DNA from: Pectobacterium atrosepticum
GTDB lineage: Bacteria > Pseudomonadota > Gammaproteobacteria > Enterobacterales > Enterobacteriaceae
NCBI GenBank assembly: GCA_019056595.1
Contig: CP036163.1
Location: 1,426,001-1,490,000, forward strand
Direction of reading: 5' to 3'
DNA: 64,000 nucleotides
A program made the translations under genes and the position numbers. A model generated the notes under the pieces. The model was not told the DNA's origin, made no database searches, and saw nothing but the letters and a program-made list of their open reading frames with translations. Shown here piece after piece: positions 9,648-19,710 of this stretch (position 1 is the first letter of the stretch; each line of letters opens with the position of its first letter).

Positions 9648-10436
9648 GTGGATAATCGGCTGGCATCGTTAATGCAGCACGGTCAGGCGCTGACGCGCGC
9701 GGAATATCGCGTGCTGGCTTTTATTGCCGAACATTCATCGCTGATCGGCAAGATAACAGTGCGGGAATTGGCGCAGAAAACCTATGTATCCACGGCGACT
9801 ATCATGCGGCTGTGCCAGAAAATCGGTTTTAGCGGCTACAGTGAATTCATTTATCACTGCAAAACGTTGCTCACGGACAATCCGCGTCTCGCTCCCTCAC
9901 CTGTCGTCACGCCCGATGATGCGTCACTGCCTGATGCTTTCCAGCATTTTATCGACAATTATCAGCGCACATTTGCCTACATTAGCCATCAGGATAGAGC
10001 AGCCTTCGGCGCTATTCTGCGGCAAGAAAGTCACTTTTTTCTGTACGGCGCAGGGTTTTCCCATTTGTTTGCCGAATATTTGGCGAAGAAGCTTCAGGTG
10101 CTGGGGAAAGATGCGTTCTCTTCTGGGTTAGGCGACAGCAGAGGTATTTTTCTCAATAACGCGCCAAAGTATCAGGTGTTTATCGCGATCTCTCGCAGTG
10201 GGGAAACCGAGCAAGTGCTGGATAAGGCGCGTATCGCCAAAAACATTGGTATGAAGGTGATTGCCTTTACCCGCGCGTCGTTGAACTCATTAGGCGAGTT
10301 AGCCGATTTGCACTTCCGGCTCTACGATGATGCGGTTCACTATGCGGCGGAAGCGGGCGAGATTAGCTCATTTGAATCGAATCTTGTGATGCTGATCGAT
10401 TTACTGTTGTTACAGGCAACAGCGGAAAAATCGTAA
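9648..10436 (+). CDS. RpiR/MurR-family transcriptional regulator
   Basis: A 262-residue regulator starting at GTG (CAGGAG lies about ten bases upstream). Residues 1-75 form the HTH_6 domain (TVRELAQKTYVSTATIMRLCQKIGF reads as the recognition helix region). Residues about 105-245 form a SIS phosphosugar-binding domain (FFLYGAGFSHLFAEYLAKKL, AISRSGETEQVLDKA). It lies on the same strand as the PTS-GH4 pair but with sseA between. RpiR proteins often sense sugar phosphates, so control of that pair is a reasonable inference, not shown. Confidence 0.88.
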   Translation: MDNRLASLMQHGQALTRAEYRVLAFIAEHSSLIGKITVRELAQKTYVSTATIMRLCQKIGFSGYSEFIYHCKTLLTDNPRLAPSPVVTPDDASLPDAFQHFIDNYQRTFAYISHQDRAAFGAILRQESHFFLYGAGFSHLFAEYLAKKLQVLGKDAFSSGLGDSRGIFLNNAPKYQVFIAISRSGETEQVLDKARIAKNIGMKVIAFTRASLNSLGELADLHFRLYDDAVHYAAEAGEISSFESNLVMLIDLLLLQATAEKS

Positions 10437-10461
10437 TCCGCTGTCGCCTGTATCAAATTTA

Positions 10462-10525
10462 TATACCCTAAATAATTCGAGTTGCGTGACAATACGTTAG
10501 CGTTTTGAACGCCGCTATGCGTTGC
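10462..10525. repeat. ERIC element fragment (left half)
   Basis: TATACCCTAAATAATTCGAG and the next ~40 bases match the left part of the ERIC-type repeat at 33941, including its inserted TTAGCGTTTTGAAC segment. The right half is missing. The fragment runs into the end of sseB, whose stop codon (10515-10517) lies inside it. Confidence 0.75.
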
Positions 10526-11309
10526 CGCTTCCCTTAAACTCTCTCAGGAAACTCCCCCACTTGCGCTCGTAGAACGGCGTGGTGTGCTTAATCATGTAAT
10601 GGCTGATGCCCGGCTCGCCTTCCTTCACCAGGCACAGATCGACAGGACGATCGTCCGATAAGGTATCGCTGGCGACGCTGCCCGCTTCACGAATGATGGT
10701 TTCCTCATCCTGATCGACATCAATACCAATCAGCAGATGCGGCTGTTCTTCACCCGGTTCCTGAATCTGTGCCAGAAACGCCCGTTTTACATGGCGATGC
10801 TTGGTAAAAAGCTGTGTCAGAGAGTCAATCATCTGTGCTGGCATCTCAGCTGGCTGGCTCAGCATGACCTGCATATCGTCTTCAACAACGCGCTGTTGAA
10901 CAAAGCCGTTACCTTCACCAGACAGAATATGTTCAATCTCCTGTGGCAGAAATTCTTTTCCATACGGCAGCTTAGGATTGAGGAACAGCGTAACACCCTG
11001 AGTTATTTCAAACAGCGAGCGCACTGGCAGTGCCAGAAAAGACGCTTCTTCCGTAATCACGCTCTGTAACGCTTCCAGAGAAGAGAAGAAAGGAATGGCG
11101 GATGAACCATCGTCTTTTTCCCAGTGCTGAATGTTCACATTACTGCCCGCATGCAACACCGCCTCACCGGATTCATCCCCGTCATCAGTACTGCCCAGCA
11201 CGAACACCGTGGCTTTCATCAGTTCGCTGAAAAACTCAGGGCGATGCGCGGGCTCCATTGCGGCCAGAATCAGTACTTCTTCCAGTTTATTACGTGGCGA
11301 AAACTCCAT
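10515..11309 (-). CDS. sseB: SseB family protein (enhanced serine sensitivity)
   Basis: A 264-residue cytosolic protein of the SseB family; overexpression in E. coli alters serine sensitivity, but the molecular function is not settled. An N-terminal SseB domain contains NIQHWEKDDGSSAIPFFSSL and LPYGKEFLPQEI; a C-terminal SseB_C region contains PAQMIDSLTQLF, LLIGIDVD and FYERKWGSFLREFK. The last five residues GSGNA are encoded in what looks like an ERIC fragment, so the native tail seems to have been replaced. It lies in the conserved sseA-sseB-pepB neighbourhood. Confidence 0.93.
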   Translation of the reverse strand: MEFSPRNKLEEVLILAAMEPAHRPEFFSELMKATVFVLGSTDDGDESGEAVLHAGSNVNIQHWEKDDGSSAIPFFSSLEALQSVITEEASFLALPVRSLFEITQGVTLFLNPKLPYGKEFLPQEIEHILSGEGNGFVQQRVVEDDMQVMLSQPAEMPAQMIDSLTQLFTKHRHVKRAFLAQIQEPGEEQPHLLIGIDVDQDEETIIREAGSVASDTLSDDRPVDLCLVKEGEPGISHYMIKHTTPFYERKWGSFLREFKGSGNA

Positions 11310-11332
11310 ACTTTCCTCAACATGATTACGTT

Positions 11333-11361
11333 AAAAACCGGCGCGTTGAGGCCCGGTTTTA
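11333..11361 (-). terminator. pepB terminator
   Basis: On the minus strand AAAACCGG and CCGGTTTT pair across an 11-base loop and the T-rich arm continues as TTTTTAA. It lies between pepB and sseB, just past the pepB stop. Confidence 0.65.
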
Positions 11362-11403
11362 TTTCTCAACACATTCTGTAAATGGCAGACAAACCTGAAC
11401 CGA

Positions 11404-12714
11404 CTACTTGGCGTTGCTCAGCAGGAGATTCGCCAGCGTGCGCACGCCGAGTCCCGTCGCGCCCGTCGCCCACTGATCAACCGCACCTTTGCGGTACGTT
11501 GCGGAACAGTCGATGTGCAGCCAACCCTGCTGATAATTTTTCACAAAGTGCGACAGGAAAGCGGCTGCCGTGCTGGCGCCGGCGGTGTGTGCACCACTGG
11601 CAATATTGTTCAGATCGGCAAAGCTGGACGGCAGATGGCTGCGGTGGAACTCTTCCAGCGGCAGGCGCCAGAACGGCTCATTTTCTTCTTTCGCACTTTC
11701 CTGCAATGCCGCAACCAGCTCATCATCAAAGCTGAACAGCGCGTGATAATCGTTGCCCAGTGCCATTTTCGCTGCGCCCGTCAACGTTGCACAGTCAATG
11801 ATCCACTGCGGATTCTGCTCGGAAGCATCAATCAGACCATCCGCCAGCACCAGACGCCCTTCCGCGTCGGTGTTCATCACCTCAACCGTTTTACCGTTGC
11901 GATAGCGAATGATGTCGCCCAGTCGGAATGCATTGCCGCTCACCATGTTGTCTGCGCAGCACAGATACAGTTTCACTCGCTGTTGCAAACCGCGTGACGC
12001 TGCCAGCGCCAGTGCCCCCGTCAGAGTAGCCGCACCGCCCATATCTGACTTCATGGAATCCATTGATCCACTCGGCTTCAGGCTATAGCCGCCGGTATCA
12101 AACGTAATACCTTTGCCCACCAAACAGGCGAACACCGGTGCATCTGGATTACCCGTCGGGTTATAGTCCAGTGCCAACAGCACCGGCTGACGTTCAGAAC
12201 CGCGACCGACCGTGTACAGACCGGCATAATTCTGTTCACGCAGATCTTCACCTTTGGTGATGCGGTAGCTGACGGCATCACATGCCACGTCACACAGCAA
12301 ATCGACCGCGCGTGTCGCCAGCTGTTCTGGCCCCAAATCTTCAGCAGGCAGGTTGATGGTGTCACGAACCCAGTCAACAATCTTCAAGCGGTCATTCAGC
12401 TCTTTCTTGTCGGCATCGTTCAGCTCCGCCCATTCAACCGTTCTTTGCCCTTTCGGCCCACGATAGCCCTGCCAGAATGCCCAGCTGTTTGCCAGATCCC
12501 AGCCTTCACCCGCCAACGTAACGTGTTTAATCCCCTGCCCGTCGATTTTGCGGGCGGCACGCTGGATCGTTGCCAGTGCAGCTTTGCCATTCAGTGACGT
12601 CGTGCCAACATGAATGGTAAAACCCTGCTCATTCACACTCAGCGTTGCTTTTTCTCCCCAGCGCGCGTCAGCTGGTTGAGTCGAGAGTGAAATCAGCATG
12701 GTATTGTTCGTCAT
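11404..12714 (-). CDS. pepB: Peptidase B, leucyl aminopeptidase family M17
   Basis: A 436-residue cytosolic aminopeptidase with a two-metal centre, used in peptide breakdown. The metal-binding motifs are [17 protein letters not shown], the lysine/aspartate run [11 protein letters not shown], and the M17 signature [14 protein letters not shown]. The start [20 protein letters not shown] aligns with E. coli PepB, so I moved it from a more upstream ATG at 12753. It lies downstream of iscX, the usual order, but a 112-bp MITE-like insertion separates the two genes here. Confidence 0.95.
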   Translation of the reverse strand: MTNNTMLISLSTQPADARWGEKATLSVNEQGFTIHVGTTSLNGKAALATIQRAARKIDGQGIKHVTLAGEGWDLANSWAFWQGYRGPKGQRTVEWAELNDADKKELNDRLKIVDWVRDTINLPAEDLGPEQLATRAVDLLCDVACDAVSYRITKGEDLREQNYAGLYTVGRGSERQPVLLALDYNPTGNPDAPVFACLVGKGITFDTGGYSLKPSGSMDSMKSDMGGAATLTGALALAASRGLQQRVKLYLCCADNMVSGNAFRLGDIIRYRNGKTVEVMNTDAEGRLVLADGLIDASEQNPQWIIDCATLTGAAKMALGNDYHALFSFDDELVAALQESAKEENEPFWRLPLEEFHRSHLPSSFADLNNIASGAHTAGASTAAAFLSHFVKNYQQGWLHIDCSATYRKGAVDQWATGATGLGVRTLANLLLSNAK

Positions 12715-12851
12715 AGTGCTTCTCCGATAATGGATATTCCTGCCACTTTTCATGTTTGCAGGTGCTTTTCATGTTTGCAGATACATAAACCGTGCATCAT
12801 GACATGAAAATGTTACGAATTTTGGCACGGAAATAAAATAGGCCACCAGCC

Positions 12852-12963
12852 TAATACTGGTCACGTAAGTCTCATACCAGGAGAAACACGGGATGAGGTT
12901 CCCGCAGGGATACCTCGCCCCGTGGTCACTCCATGAATCTCGGTTCTCAAACGCTCGGCATTA
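12852..12963 (+). mobile_element. MITE-like element, copy 1 (IS4-type ends)
   Basis: A 112-bp non-coding element running from TAATACTGGTC to GCTCGGCATTA. It is about 85 percent identical by eye to the reverse complement of 42241-42353. The ends are imperfect inverted repeats resembling the IS4 end TAATGCCGATC as I remember it. The middle is a long hairpin (CACGGGATGAGG paired with CCTCGCCCCGTG). Flanking target duplications are not recognisable in this copy. It lies between pepB and iscX. Confidence 0.7.
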
Positions 12964-12986
12964 ACCTAGTAGCCCCGTCATATTAC

Positions 12987-13187
12987 TTAGTCGGCTTCAT
13001 CTAACCAGACCAGTAAGATCGCTTCCAGAATTTTTTCGTTGGAGGCGTCCGGCAGATCGTCAAATTCATCCAGCTCGCAGACCCACTGGTGCATATCCGT
13101 GAAACGCACGGTTTTCGGATCGAGATCGGGAAACTGGTCGTAAAGTGCTTCGCCAATAGCCCGGCTGTCTGTCCATTTTAATCCCAT
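12987..13187 (-). CDS. iscX: Fe-S cluster assembly protein IscX
   Basis: A small acidic 66-residue protein that binds IscS and iron and tunes cluster assembly. The sequence [20 protein letters not shown] with the acidic [14 protein letters not shown] and C-terminal VWLDEAD is the standard YfhJ/IscX form. It is the last gene of the isc operon, 21 bases after fdx. The shorter insert upstream of pepB suggests pepB may be less tightly co-transcribed here. Confidence 0.96.
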   Translation of the reverse strand: MGLKWTDSRAIGEALYDQFPDLDPKTVRFTDMHQWVCELDEFDDLPDASNEKILEAILLVWLDEAD

Positions 13188-13208
13188 AGCGGTTCCTCCC
13201 TATTCAGA

Positions 13209-13544
13209 TCAATGCTCGCGCGCGTGGTTGATCGTATAGCGAGGGATCTCGACGATGAGATCGTCTCCGGCGACACGCGCCTGACAGCCCAGACGGCTTT
13301 CCGGCTCCAGCCCCCAGGCCTTATCCAACATATCGTCTTCTTCTTCTGTGCTTTCTACCAGCGAGTCAAAGCCTTCACGCACGATACAGTGGCAGGTGGT
13401 ACAGGCACAGGATTTCTCGCAGGCATGCTCAACGTCAATACCGTTACGCAGGGCGACTTCCAGTATACTTTCACCGCGTTCAGCTTCCAAAACCGCACCT
13501 TCAGGACACAAATCCTGATGCGGTAAAAAGACTATCTTAGGCAT
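13209..13544 (-). CDS. fdx: ISC-type [2Fe-2S] ferredoxin
   Basis: A 111-residue adrenodoxin-like ferredoxin that supplies electrons for Fe-S assembly on IscU. The cluster ligands are in HACEKSCACTTCHC and the later LGCQARV. The start MPKIVFLPHQDLCPEG agrees with E. coli Fdx; an upstream in-frame ATG at 13655 lies inside hscA and is rejected. Only one base separates it from the hscA stop, so it is translationally close to the chaperone gene. Confidence 0.97.
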   Translation of the reverse strand: MPKIVFLPHQDLCPEGAVLEAERGESILEVALRNGIDVEHACEKSCACTTCHCIVREGFDSLVESTEEEDDMLDKAWGLEPESRLGCQARVAGDDLIVEIPRYTINHAREH

Positions 13545-13545
13545 G

Positions 13546-15396
13546 TTACACCTCATCCACAGAATGGCCTGCCAGCGCACGACGGATAGAGGCATCCATA
13601 CGACGGGCGGCGAATTCCTGGGTTTGTTGATCGACTGTTTTAATCGCGGCTTCAATTGCCACGGGATCGCTTCCCTGCATCATCGTATGCAGGTGTTCGG
13701 ATGCCGCGACAATGATACCTTTTTCGTCATTACTCAATAACGCTGCGTCGGCCACCAGTGCGCTTTGCAAGCTTTCCAGCACGCGTGCCGCCTCCACTTT
13801 TTGCTCTGCCAGACGACGCGCCCCGACATCTTCCTTCGCATTCAACATCGAGTCGGTGATCATCGTGGCAATTTCCGTATCGCTTAAACCGTACGACGGT
13901 TTAACCTGAATAGAAGCCTCGACGCCCGTCGATTTCTCCATCGCTGTAACGCTCAGCAGGCCATCCGCATCGACCTGAAAAGTCACGCGAATATGAGCCC
14001 CACCCGCAGGTAACGGCGGTAGGCCACGCAGTGAGAAGCGGGCAAGCGAACGGCAATCCGCCACCATTTCGCGCTCTCCCTGCAAGACGTGGATCATCAT
14101 GCCGCTCTGGCCGTCTTTAAAGGTCGTAAATTCCTGTGCGCGGGCAACCGGGATCGTGGTATTGCGCGGAATAATTTTTTCCACCAGCCCGCCCATAGTC
14201 TCAAGCCCCAGCGACAAGGGGATCACGTCCAGCAGCAGCATTTCACTGTCCGGCTTGTTGCCGACCAGAATATCAGCCTGAATCGCCGCGCCGATCGCCA
14301 CAACCTTGTCAGGATCGATAGACGTCAGCGGTGTACGACCAAAAAATGTCCCCACCTGCTCACGCACCAATGGAACACGCGTCGATCCGCCGACCATCAC
14401 CACTTCCTGCACGTCTTCTGCCATCAGCCCCGCATCTTTCAGCGTACGACGACAGGACAGCAGCGTCCGTTTCACCAACGGAGCAATCAATGCATCAAGC
14501 TGTTCACGGGTGATAGTCCCCAGCCAGCCAGCGACATCCACATCGATCGCATCAGCGCTGCTGAGCGCAATTTTGGCTTTCACCGCCGCGTCACGAAACG
14601 CATGATCCAACTGGCGATCGTCACGATTGTGAATACCTGCCTGTTCGCGCAGCCACTCGGCCAGCAGATGATCGAAATCATCACCGCCCAGCGCAGAATC
14701 ACCGCCGGTCGCCAGCACTTCAAAGACACCACGGCTTAAGCGCAGAACGGAAATATCAAAAGTACCGCCGCCCAGATCGTAAATGGCGATCACGCCTTCT
14801 TTACCGGAATCTAGCCCGTAGGCAATCGCCGCTGCGGTTGGCTCGTTGAGCAGACGTAATACGTGCAGCCCAGCCAGACGCGCCGCATCTTTGGTACCCT
14901 GACGCTGTGCGTCATCGAAATATGCGGGAACGGTAATTACTACACCATCCGGCACGCCGCCTAGCGCAGATTCCGCACGCGCAGCCAGCGCAGACAAAAT
15001 ATCCGCAGACACCTGCACGGGATTCAGGTTACCAGCCGACGTCTGAATCAGCGGCAAGCCGTTATCGCTGGCGTGAAAACGGTAGGGTAAATGAGGGTAA
15101 CGCTGCTGAATGTCGGCCAGAGAACGCCCCATCAGACGCTTTACTGAACTGACGGTGTTTTCCAGATCGTGGACAGCATTGTCGCGCGCGTGCCAGCCGA
15201 CGCGGTGACCATCGTGACGATAGTGGACAACCGACGGTAGCAGATCGCGTCCGTCGCTGTCCGTCAGCGTTTGAGCTTCGCCGCTGCGCACGGTGGCAAC
15301 GAGAGAATGGGTGGTGCCTAAATCAATACCGACGGCCAGACGTCGCTGGTGCGGTGCCGCACTAAGACCTGGCTCACTAATTTGTAATAAGGCCAT
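13546..15396 (-). CDS. hscA: Fe-S cluster chaperone HscA (Hsp70)
   Basis: A 616-residue specialised Hsp70 that binds the LPPVK motif of IscU and drives cluster transfer by ATP hydrolysis. The nucleotide-binding domain has [33 protein letters not shown] and [15 protein letters not shown]. The substrate-binding domain starts near residue 385 after [17 protein letters not shown]. Length matches the family. It lies between hscB and fdx. Confidence 0.98.
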   Translation of the reverse strand: MALLQISEPGLSAAPHQRRLAVGIDLGTTHSLVATVRSGEAQTLTDSDGRDLLPSVVHYRHDGHRVGWHARDNAVHDLENTVSSVKRLMGRSLADIQQRYPHLPYRFHASDNGLPLIQTSAGNLNPVQVSADILSALAARAESALGGVPDGVVITVPAYFDDAQRQGTKDAARLAGLHVLRLLNEPTAAAIAYGLDSGKEGVIAIYDLGGGTFDISVLRLSRGVFEVLATGGDSALGGDDFDHLLAEWLREQAGIHNRDDRQLDHAFRDAAVKAKIALSSADAIDVDVAGWLGTITREQLDALIAPLVKRTLLSCRRTLKDAGLMAEDVQEVVMVGGSTRVPLVREQVGTFFGRTPLTSIDPDKVVAIGAAIQADILVGNKPDSEMLLLDVIPLSLGLETMGGLVEKIIPRNTTIPVARAQEFTTFKDGQSGMMIHVLQGEREMVADCRSLARFSLRGLPPLPAGGAHIRVTFQVDADGLLSVTAMEKSTGVEASIQVKPSYGLSDTEIATMITDSMLNAKEDVGARRLAEQKVEAARVLESLQSALVADAALLSNDEKGIIVAASEHLHTMMQGSDPVAIEAAIKTVDQQTQEFAARRMDASIRRALAGHSVDEV

Positions 15397-15470
15397 ATTG
15401 AGCTTCCATCAATTGGCTGGCGAAAGCCCTGTATGGCAATCACCATCGGGTTTCTCGCCGGGTTAACGAG

Positions 15471-15989
15471 TTATCTGTCCAGCAATTGTTCTTCGAGTTC
15501 TTCAACCTGTTGCTGGAGTTTGTCTAAAAAGCGTAGCTTGCGCACGGTGTCCGCAGCGTCTGTCCACGTCTCATTATCCAGTTCATGACGCATATGAGAA
15601 CGACGAGTGCCAATCATGACCTGCAACCGCTCGGCGAAGGTCGTCAGTGCCTCATCGGCATCCGATCGCTGAGAGATCGTATCCAACTCTTCGCGCAGTT
15701 CAAGCTGTTCCATCAGGAATGCCGTGTCCCGCATCGTGTGCTGCTCGTTGTTCACATCAAAACCGCGCAACGACAGCATGTACTCCGCGCGTTTCAGCGG
15801 ATGTCTTAGCGCCTGATAGGCGTTATTGATCGTCGCAGCCTGCTGTACAGCCAGCATACGCTCGCGCTCTGGGCTGGTAGCATAACGGTCAGGATGAAAC
15901 TGACGCTGCAAATCCTGAAAACGGGATGCAAGCAGGCCACCATCCACATCATAGCGAATAGGCAGCCCGAATAACGTAAAGTAATCCAT
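15471..15989 (-). CDS. hscB: Co-chaperone HscB (J-domain)
   Basis: A 172-residue J-protein that delivers IscU to HscA and stimulates its ATPase. The J-domain occupies residues 1-75 with the HPD tripeptide in [10 protein letters not shown]. The C-terminal three-helix domain binds IscU. The start [17 protein letters not shown] is the family start; an upstream in-frame ATG at 16028 is not preferred. It lies between iscA and hscA. Confidence 0.97.
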   Translation of the reverse strand: MDYFTLFGLPIRYDVDGGLLASRFQDLQRQFHPDRYATSPERERMLAVQQAATINNAYQALRHPLKRAEYMLSLRGFDVNNEQHTMRDTAFLMEQLELREELDTISQRSDADEALTTFAERLQVMIGTRRSHMRHELDNETWTDAADTVRKLRFLDKLQQQVEELEEQLLDR

Positions 15990-16060
15990 AGTGGTACTCT
16001 GGGAGTGTTGGGTAGCAGCGCGTGTCATTAATCGATAGTACGCTCACTACCCAAGAGGGG

Positions 16061-16384
16061 TCAGACGTTGAAACTTTCGCCGCAACCACATTCGCCGGAA
16101 ATGTTAGGATTATTGAACTTAAAGCCTTCGTTCAGCCCTTCTTTAACGAAATCCAACTCCGTTCCGTCAAGATAGACCAAGCTTTTGCCGTCTACGATGA
16201 CTTTGACGCCTTTGTCTTCAAAGACAGTGTCACCGTCGTTCAAATCATCAACAAACTCCAGCACATACGCCATACCGGAACAGCCGGATGTCCGTACGCC
16301 AAGACGCAGCCCAAGGCCTTTGCCCCGGTTTGCGATGAAAGCGCTCACGCGTTGCGCCGCACTTTCGCTCAGAGAAATCGACAT
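16061..16384 (-). CDS. iscA: Iron-sulfur carrier IscA
   Basis: A 107-residue A-type carrier for Fe-S or iron. The three ligand cysteines are in TSGCSGMAY and the C-terminal GECGCGESF. The start [17 protein letters not shown] matches E. coli IscA; the longer in-frame ATG at 16426 is rejected. It is part of the isc operon between iscU and hscB. Confidence 0.97.
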   Translation of the reverse strand: MSISLSESAAQRVSAFIANRGKGLGLRLGVRTSGCSGMAYVLEFVDDLNDGDTVFEDKGVKVIVDGKSLVYLDGTELDFVKEGLNEGFKFNNPNISGECGCGESFNV

Positions 16385-16464
16385 ACTGTTACCTCGATCG
16401 TTCGCCAACTCGACGGAATCAGGCACCGATAACCACGGTGCCCCGACGAGTTCAGCCGCAGAGA

Positions 16465-16851
16465 TTACTGCGCGTCGCGTTTACTTTTGTAATCCGCAAT
16501 CGCTGCCTTGATAGCGTCTTCCGCCAGAATGGAACAGTGAATCTTCACTGGCGGTAGCTCAAGCTCTTCGGCAATCTGCGTGTTCTTAATCGCTTCAGCT
16601 TCATTCAGCGATTTGCCCTTTACCCACTCTGTGACCAGCGAGCTGGAGGCAATGGCAGAACCACAACCGTATGTCTTGAAGCGGGCATCTTCGATGATGC
16701 CTTCGTTGTTGACCTTTATCTGCAACTTCATCACATCGCCGCACGCTGGCGCGCCGACCATGCCGCTGCCGATAGAAGGATCGGCGTTGTCAAACGAACC
16801 CACGTTGCGTGGATTTTCATAGTGATCAATTACTTTTTCGCTGTAAGCCAT
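16465..16851 (-). CDS. iscU: Fe-S scaffold protein IscU
   Basis: A 128-residue scaffold on which IscS and Fdx build [2Fe-2S] clusters. The three cysteines are in [20 protein letters not shown] and [11 protein letters not shown]; the LPPVK chaperone-binding motif is intact just before the third. The start [18 protein letters not shown] is the usual one. It lies 23 bases downstream of iscS. Confidence 0.98.
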   Translation of the reverse strand: MAYSEKVIDHYENPRNVGSFDNADPSIGSGMVGAPACGDVMKLQIKVNNEGIIEDARFKTYGCGSAIASSSLVTEWVKGKSLNEAEAIKNTQIAEELELPPVKIHCSILAEDAIKAAIADYKSKRDAQ

Positions 16852-16874
16852 GTAGTCGTCCCCGCTCTGGTGAA

Positions 16875-18089
16875 TTAATGATGCGCCCATTCGATGCTGC
16901 TGATATCTACGCCCTGTTTGAACATTTCCCACAGCGGAGAAAGATCGCGCAGACGACCGATAGATTTACGCACCAGCTCGATGGTGTAGTCGATCTCTTC
17001 TTCGGTAGTAAAACGCCCCAGCGAGAAACGGATCGAACTATGTGCCAGCTCATCATTCATGCCCAGCGCGCGTAACACGTAGGAGGGCTCCAGACTGGCC
17101 GACGTACAGGCAGAACCGGACGATACCGCCAGATCCTTGAGTGCCATAATCAACGATTCACCTTCAACATAGTTGAAACTGACGTTCAGGATATTGGGCA
17201 CGCCCTGCTCAATATCACCATTCAGGTAGACTTCTTCAATATCATTAATACCGTTCCACAGACGATCGCGCAGCGTACTCAGGCGATCCATTTCTGCGGT
17301 CATCTCTTCTTTCGCGATGCGGTAGGCTTCGCCCATACCGACAATCTGGTGCACAGGCAGGGTGCCAGAACGCATGCCGCGCTCATGACCACCGCCGTGC
17401 ATCTGCGCTTCGAGGCGGATACGGGGTTTACGACGAACATACAGTGCTCCGATCCCTTTCGGCCCATAGATTTTATGGCCGGAGAAAGACATCAGATCCA
17501 CTTTTAACTGGCTGAGATCGATAGGCAGTTTGCCTACGCTCTGCGTGGCATCAACATGGAACACGATACCGCGACTGCGGCACATTTCGCCGATGGCTGC
17601 GATATCCTGCACTACGCCGATTTCATTATTGACGTGCATGATGGAAACCAGAATGGTGTCTTCGCGCATCGCAGCTTCAAGTTCAACCAGATCAATAATG
17701 CCGTTGCGCTGCGGTGCCAGATAAGTGACATCGAAGCCTTCACGTTCGAGTTGACGACAGGTATCCAGCACGGCTTTGTGCTCGGTCTTACTGGTGATGA
17801 TGTGTTTGCCCTTCTTCTGGTAGAAGTTGGCAGCACCTTTAATCGCGAGGTTATCGGCTTCGGTCGCGCCTGACGTGAAGACAATCTCACGTGGGTCGGC
17901 ACCGACCAGTTCAGCAATTTGGTTACGGGCGATATCAACCGCCTCTTCCGCCTGCCAGCCAAAACGGTGTGAACGGGAAGCCGGATTACCGAACGTACCG
18001 TCCAACGTCAAACACTGCATCATTTTCTCAGCGACGCGCGGGTCAACCGGCGTGGTAGCTGAATAATCGAGATAGATAGGTAACTTCAT
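16875..18089 (-). CDS. iscS: Cysteine desulfurase IscS
   Basis: A 404-residue PLP enzyme that takes sulfur from cysteine for Fe-S clusters, tRNA thiolation and other cofactors. The PLP lysine is in [18 protein letters not shown]; the mobile-loop cysteine that carries the persulfide is in [14 protein letters not shown]. The C terminus ending SIEWAHH is typical. It is the second gene of the isc operon, separated from iscR by a 281-base gap that holds a strong hairpin. Confidence 0.98.
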   Translation of the reverse strand: MKLPIYLDYSATTPVDPRVAEKMMQCLTLDGTFGNPASRSHRFGWQAEEAVDIARNQIAELVGADPREIVFTSGATEADNLAIKGAANFYQKKGKHIITSKTEHKAVLDTCRQLEREGFDVTYLAPQRNGIIDLVELEAAMREDTILVSIMHVNNEIGVVQDIAAIGEMCRSRGIVFHVDATQSVGKLPIDLSQLKVDLMSFSGHKIYGPKGIGALYVRRKPRIRLEAQMHGGGHERGMRSGTLPVHQIVGMGEAYRIAKEEMTAEMDRLSTLRDRLWNGINDIEEVYLNGDIEQGVPNILNVSFNYVEGESLIMALKDLAVSSGSACTSASLEPSYVLRALGMNDELAHSSIRFSLGRFTTEEEIDYTIELVRKSIGRLRDLSPLWEMFKQGVDISSIEWAHH

Positions 18090-18320
18090 TGCTCATAAAC
18101 TCCGTACATCACTTCAAAACGTACAATGCGTTTTGTTTTATTGACAGGTTGTTTATACCCGCAACCTTTCGGGCCAGTGCAAAGTTTTACTATTTTATAG
18201 TCGGAACAATTTATCGTCGGAATAATTTATAGCCAGATCAACACTGTGACAGTCGCCATAGCACCCGATCCACATTGGGCAACGTGGTCATTGATTAGGC
18301 GGCGATCAGAAAGGCAAAAC

Positions 18321-18344
18321 GTGACGAGTAAAGGTACTCGTCAC
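18321..18344 (-). other. Strong hairpin in the iscR-iscS intercistronic region
   Basis: GTGACGAGTA-AAGG-TACTCGTCAC is a perfect 10-bp stem with a 4-base loop, located 27 bases after the iscR stop on the minus strand. In E. coli a structure in this gap stabilises the iscR part of the mRNA when RyhB causes decay of iscSUA. A similar role here is an inference from position. Confidence 0.55.
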
Positions 18345-18370
18345 AAGGAACCTGTCACGTTGAAGGTGTA

Positions 18371-18865
18371 TCAGGCGCGCAGGTTAACGTTGATCGTTTC
18401 CTGGATGCGCCCATTCGCGGTGCGACGCGTATCAGTATCCTGACGATCCGCAACGTTCAGTACTTCCTTATTATTCACCAGCTCATCCAGCGTGATGTTA
18501 TTCAGGAAGTCAGTAATACGGTCGCTCAGATCGCGCCACAGCGTGTGCGTCAGGCAGCGATCGCCACCCTGACAGCTTTCGCGGCCTTGGCAACGCGTTG
18601 CGTCAACAGACTCATCGACAGCAGAAATAACCATACCAACAGCGATTTCATTCGCGTTTTTACCCAGCAGGTAACCGCCGCCTGGGCCACGAACGCTGGC
18701 AACCAGTCCGTTCTTACGCAAGCGCGAAAATAGCTGCTCCAGATAAGACAGTGAAATACCTTGGCGTTCGGAAATATCCGCCAATGGAACTGGTCCTTCC
18801 TGGGAATGCAGAGCCACATCGAGCATGGCGGTAACGGCGTAACGGCCTTTGGATGTCAGTCTCAT
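18371..18865 (-). CDS. iscR: Fe-S sensing transcriptional regulator IscR
   Basis: A 164-residue Rrf2-family regulator that with its [2Fe-2S] cluster represses the isc operon. The winged helix (residues 1-60, [19 protein letters not shown]) is followed by the cluster-binding cysteines in [16 protein letters not shown]. The start at 18865 aligns with E. coli IscR; a longer start at 18937 would run into the operator region. It is the first gene of the isc operon and has two operator-like sites just upstream. Confidence 0.97.
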   Translation of the reverse strand: MRLTSKGRYAVTAMLDVALHSQEGPVPLADISERQGISLSYLEQLFSRLRKNGLVASVRGPGGGYLLGKNANEIAVGMVISAVDESVDATRCQGRESCQGGDRCLTHTLWRDLSDRITDFLNNITLDELVNNKEVLNVADRQDTDTRRTANGRIQETINVNLRA

Positions 18866-18935
18866 GATAGTGGTACCTGTAGGTAAAACATGTATTATGA
18901 AAACATGTATTGGCAGAACATACCGCGAGTCTGAC

Positions 18936-18985
18936 ATTCCCGAGTGTTTTAGTCAACTATTTAACCGAGTAAAACACTCAAGTAT
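18936..18985 (-). promoter_or_regulatory. Two abutting type 1 IscR operator sites
   Basis: On the minus strand the proximal site (18936-18960) reads ATAGTTGACTAAAACACTCG plus GGAAT, differing from the consensus ATASYYGACTRWWWYAGTCR... at about two positions. The distal site (18961-18985) reads ATACTTGAGTGTTTTACTCG plus GTTAA, a weaker match. They touch end to end, and the distal one reaches the last base of the trmJ stop codon. The layout agrees with the autoregulated E. coli iscR promoter. Confidence 0.75.
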
Positions 18986-19710
18986 TATTCGTCGTGTGTT
19001 TTTTGTACCGAGCTGAGTATTCCACGCAGGATGTTAAGTTCCTGAGCTTCAGGTCTGGCGCGGGTAAACAAGCGACGCAGCTTGTTCATCACCTGCCCTT
19101 GATGTGCTGGTCGGATAAATCCGGTTTGCAGTAACGTCTGTTCAAGATGCTGATAAAAGCGTTCCAGATCGTCGACCAGCGGGTACGGCGATTCTTCATG
19201 CTCCGGCTGCCCAGCCTGTAACCGATCCAAATGCGCGATACGGACTTCATAAGCAATAATCTGCACCGCCATCGCCAAATTTAGCGAGCTGTATTCTGGG
19301 TTAGCGGGAATCGCCACGTGGTAATGACATTTCTGAAGTTCATCATTCGTCAGTCCCACACGCTCACGCCCAAACACCAGCGCCACCGGCGCGTGCTCCG
19401 CTTCCTGCGCACTGCGAACGCCACACTCACGCGGTTCCAGCATCGGCCAAGGCAAAGTGCGGGAACGTGCACTAGTGCCGACCACCAGATTGCACCCTTC
19501 GAGCGCCTGATCGAGCGAATCAACAAGGGTGGCATTACCGATAACATCGCTGGCGCCTGCGGCCAACGCAATCGCCTGCGAATCAGGCTTAACCAATGGA
19601 TTGACTAAATAAAGTTTGCTTAAGCCCATGGTTTTCATCGCCCTGGCCACTGATCCCATATTGCCAGTGTGCGACGTTTCAACCAGAACAATGCGAATAT
19701 TGTCTAACAT
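18985..19710 (-). CDS. trmJ: tRNA (cytidine/uridine-2'-O)-methyltransferase TrmJ
   Basis: A 241-residue SPOUT methyltransferase that makes the 2'-O-methyl modification at position 32 of certain tRNAs. Knot motifs are [34 protein letters not shown] and [17 protein letters not shown]. The C-terminal region ([18 protein letters not shown]) is typical of TrmJ. The start [11 protein letters not shown] at 19710 was chosen over the longer frame. It precedes the isc operon and is divergent from suhB. Confidence 0.96.
   Translation of the reverse strand: MLDNIRIVLVETSHTGNMGSVARAMKTMGLSKLYLVNPLVKPDSQAIALAAGASDVIGNATLVDSLDQALEGCNLVVGTSARSRTLPWPMLEPRECGVRSAQEAEHAPVALVFGRERVGLTNDELQKCHYHVAIPANPEYSSLNLAMAVQIIAYEVRIAHLDRLQAGQPEHEESPYPLVDDLERFYQHLEQTLLQTGFIRPAHQGQVMNKLRRLFTRARPEAQELNILRGILSSVQKTHDE

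Noticed and set aside
10462-10525. Intrinsic terminator after the RpiR gene
   Set aside because: The sequence is better explained as an ERIC fragment shared with 33941; no stem plus T-run is present.
13545-13655. Extended start for fdx
   Set aside because: The extra residues are a frame-shifted read of the hscA 3' end; the ATG at 13544 gives the normal ferredoxin start.
14089-14739. 216-codon open frame on the plus strand
   Set aside because: Antisense to hscA with no start signal or family resemblance.
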